DNA from: Flavobacteriales bacterium UBA2798
GTDB lineage: Bacteria; Bacteroidota; Bacteroidia; Flavobacteriales_D; UBA2798
Direction of reading: 5' to 3'
NCBI GenBank assembly: GCA_002351955.1
Contig: DEHO01000054.1
Span: forward strand, 1-16,490
DNA length: 16,490 nucleotides
Positions 14,378 to 16,490 of this stretch are shown here, piece after piece (position 1 is the first letter of the stretch; every line of letters starts with the position of its first letter). The translations under genes were made by a program, and so were the position numbers. Below the pieces are notes generated by a model. The model saw only the letters and a program-made list of their open reading frames with translations, was not told the origin of the DNA and made no database searches.

Positions 14378-16490
14378 ATGAAAAAGATCACACACTTTGT
14401 AGCCGGAATCCTGACGATCGGGTTTCTGGCGTTTACCCAAACCTTGGAGGCCCAGGTGAACCTGGGGTCGGGTTTGGTGGCGTATTTTCCACTTAACGGA
14501 AACGCACAGGATTTTTCCGGTAACGGAAATAACGGAACGGGTGCCGGTACGGTAAACTGGGTAAACGACCGATTTGGAAATCCAAATTCTGCTGTTGGAT
14601 TTGGAGGAACCGGGAGTCCGGGAAAAATTACGGTGCCTCATTCTGCCAGTCTCAACTTTAGTACGGGAGCATCCTTTGCTTTTTGGGTAAGGGTAAACAG
14701 TAACGTAGGCACATTCGGTAACGGATCAACAGGTGCGGGGGGCAGCCAATGCTTATTTGCCAAAGAGGGAGATGCAGGAGGTGGTTTATGGTCACTCGCA
14801 CGTATTACAGGCGGGGGATTGCCTCACGATATTGGAGTGAATGGAATGACAACCCTCACCGGGACGCATACGCCCTATACTACCGGAACCTGGGTGCATT
14901 ATGTTGTTACGATGGATGCATCCGGACATCAGGTTTATATCAACGGAGTGCAAACCGCTTTCAACACGCATCCTGCCAATTTTACGGCGATGGTGAACAG
15001 AAATCTGGTGTTGGGTCGATTCAACAGCAACTGGTATCCGCTTAACGGACACATGGATGAATTTCGGGTGTACAATCGGGTGCTTACCAATGATGAAATC
15101 ACTGCATTGGCAACCGATGATCTTGGAAGTATTACAAGTACTCCATCCTCTGCCGGACCGTATTGTGCAGGGGATGCGCTGAGTGTTTCATACAATGCCA
15201 CAGGTAACAGTTACCTGGCAGGAAATGTGTTTCAGTTGCAGATGTCGGATGCAAGCGGAAGTTTTTCCAATCCGGTAATTGTGGCTACTGCTACAGCAAC
15301 TTCGGGCACATATAATACTCAGGTACCTACGGGCACACCGAGCGGTGCAGGATATAAATTCCGGGTGAGCAGCACGCTTCCGCTAATCAACGGAACTGAA
15401 AGCGCAGCCATGGTTGTGAATGGTGTATTGGGAGATATTCCTTCTTCTGCATCTTTTCGGTACATCGGAAATGTGAGCGGAAGAAATTATTACATGAGTT
15501 TGAATGCCCAAACCTGGAACAACTCGTCCACACTATGTTCGGCCAATGGAGGTCACCTTGCACATATTCCCAATCAGGAAGTAAACGATTACTTGCAGGC
15601 TTCAGCACCATCATCGCAAATTTCATTTATTGGATTAACAGATGTTGTAACAGAAGGATTGTATATATGGCAAAACAACTATGCACCTTCCTTTACCAAT
15701 TGGGCAACAGGTCAGCCGGATAACGCAAGCAATGAGGATTTTGTTGAATTGCGTCACAGTGATGGTATGTGGAACGATCGGAATGGAACGATGACACGAA
15801 ATTGTATTATGCAACTCAATCCTGCCGGAAATGATCTTGTGATTTGCGAAGGAGCGAACATTGCGTTGGGAGCAGCGCCATTAACAGGTGCTACTTATTT
15901 ATGGACGGGACCAAACAGTTTCTCCTCAACGCAGCAAAATCCAATCATCAGCAATGCGTCCTCTGTACATACCGGGACCTATTCGCTGGTAATTACAAAA
16001 GGAGGATGTTCTTCTTCGGCACAGACGGTTAACGTAACAGTTGTTTCTCGTCCGGTGGATATTGGTCAAACTTCCGCATTGCCTTCGTCTCTTTCTTCCG
16101 GATTGATTTTGCATTATCCCTTTAACGGAAACGCCAATGATGCCAGTGGTGGAGGAAATAACGGAACGCTTCAGGGTGGAGTTACACCAATTGCAGATCG
16201 TTTCGGATCACTAAATTCTGCTCTTGCACTAAATGGAACAACCGGTCACATCACCGTTCCTTCGGGAGCCTGGTTTGATGGCGGTCCTTTTACTGTGAGT
16301 GCATGGGTTCGGAAAAGTTCCAACAATAATTTCAGCCGACTCCTTGACTTTGGAAACGGGCAAGCCAACAATAATGTGGTTCTTGCTATTAGTTCAGGAA
16401 CCAGCGGAAGACCACTCGCACAGTTTTATCAGGGAACAACAGGAGGAGCTCAGGTTTCAAGTCCGGTTACAGTCTTAACCAATAATGAGT
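14378..16490 (+). CDS. Modular secreted surface protein: LamG, Ig-like, C-type lectin, Ig/PKD-like, LamG (3' truncated by window)
   Basis: Open to the window edge, 704 residues seen; the C terminus is missing. A signal peptide (1-26, ending LEAQ) is followed by a LamG/concanavalin-like domain (about 30-246; LVAYFPLNGN start, MDEFRVYNRVLTNDEI end), a Bacteroidota Ig-like domain (about 250-348), a C-type lectin domain (about 358-480), an Ig/PKD-like domain (about 482-558), and a second LamG from about 573 whose start LILHYPFNGN repeats the first. The lectin domain has Cys387 and Cys476, QPD at 446-448 and WND at 465-467, the Ca-binding signature usually linked to galactose-type binding. Likely role: export and cell-surface adhesion or glycan capture. 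A C-terminal T9SS sorting domain is expected beyond the window but not seen. An in-frame ATG at 14372 is an alternative start. Regulation by the upstream AraC-output sensor is inferred. Confidence 0.88.
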   Translation, partial: MKKITHFVAGILTIGFLAFTQTLEAQVNLGSGLVAYFPLNGNAQDFSGNGNNGTGAGTVNWVNDRFGNPNSAVGFGGTGSPGKITVPHSASLNFSTGASFAFWVRVNSNVGTFGNGSTGAGGSQCLFAKEGDAGGGLWSLARITGGGLPHDIGVNGMTTLTGTHTPYTTGTWVHYVVTMDASGHQVYINGVQTAFNTHPANFTAMVNRNLVLGRFNSNWYPLNGHMDEFRVYNRVLTNDEITALATDDLGSITSTPSSAGPYCAGDALSVSYNATGNSYLAGNVFQLQMSDASGSFSNPVIVATATATSGTYNTQVPTGTPSGAGYKFRVSSTLPLINGTESAAMVVNGVLGDIPSSASFRYIGNVSGRNYYMSLNAQTWNNSSTLCSANGGHLAHIPNQEVNDYLQASAPSSQISFIGLTDVVTEGLYIWQNNYAPSFTNWATGQPDNASNEDFVELRHSDGMWNDRNGTMTRNCIMQLNPAGNDLVICEGANIALGAAPLTGATYLWTGPNSFSSTQQNPIISNASSVHTGTYSLVITKGGCSSSAQTVNVTVVSRPVDIGQTSALPSSLSSGLILHYPFNGNANDASGGGNNGTLQGGVTPIADRFGSLNSALALNGTTGHITVPSGAWFDGGPFTVSAWVRKSSNNNFSRLLDFGNGQANNNVVLAISSGTSGRPLAQFYQGTTGGAQVSSPVTVLTNNE

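Noticed and set aside
14219..14641. 140-aa minus-strand ORF across the operator region and lectin start
   Set aside because: Opposes the signal peptide and first LamG; no motif. The plus-strand reading is clearly the real one.

Overview
The window looks like chromosomal DNA of a Bacteroidota bacterium with moderate GC. Supporting features are a hybrid two-component system (histidine kinase, receiver and AraC helix-turn-helix in one protein), LytTR signalling with a TPR/HisKA_2 kinase, a Bacteroidota-type -33/-7 promoter (TTTG, 20 bp, TATATTTG), weak Shine-Dalgarno use, a T9SS-sorting-like fold, and a secreted LamG/C-type-lectin surface protein. Genus cannot be fixed from the sequence. No mobile element, rRNA, tRNA or CRISPR array was seen.

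Layout. (1) 1-3646, plus strand: a terminator of an off-window gene, accC (biotin carboxylase), a second terminator, then pepP (Xaa-Pro aminopeptidase) overlapping an alpha/beta hydrolase. (2) 3689-5517, minus strand: a 95-aa protein resembling a free-standing T9SS sorting domain, a membrane-anchored protein with two degenerate SPOR-like halves, about 370 bp of structured non-coding DNA including a ten-unit heptamer array, and a 65-aa unknown whose last codons lie in that array. (3) 5541-8261, minus strand: a three-gene cold-adaptation neighbourhood in the order RhlE-type RNA helicase, cold-shock protein, front-end fatty acid desaturase. The helicase has a very good promoter and a leader of about 140 nt. 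(4) 8262-8843: divergent intergenic region with two hairpins. (5) 8844-14236, plus strand: a signalling island with a TPR sensor kinase and its translationally coupled LytTR regulator, then an 862-aa TPR hybrid kinase/AraC regulator. (6) 14378 to the end: the first 704 residues of a modular secreted lectin, open at the window edge.

The most interesting reading is of the right half. A one-protein TPR/kinase/AraC sensor sits directly upstream of a surface lectin gene. The 141-bp gap between them holds imperfect direct repeats with a 21-bp period (two helical turns), the geometry expected of an AraC-family operator. This suggests a sensor-to-adhesin regulatory unit. The gene families are known; the regulatory link is inference. 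The left half is mostly housekeeping, with several smaller oddities recorded in the findings.
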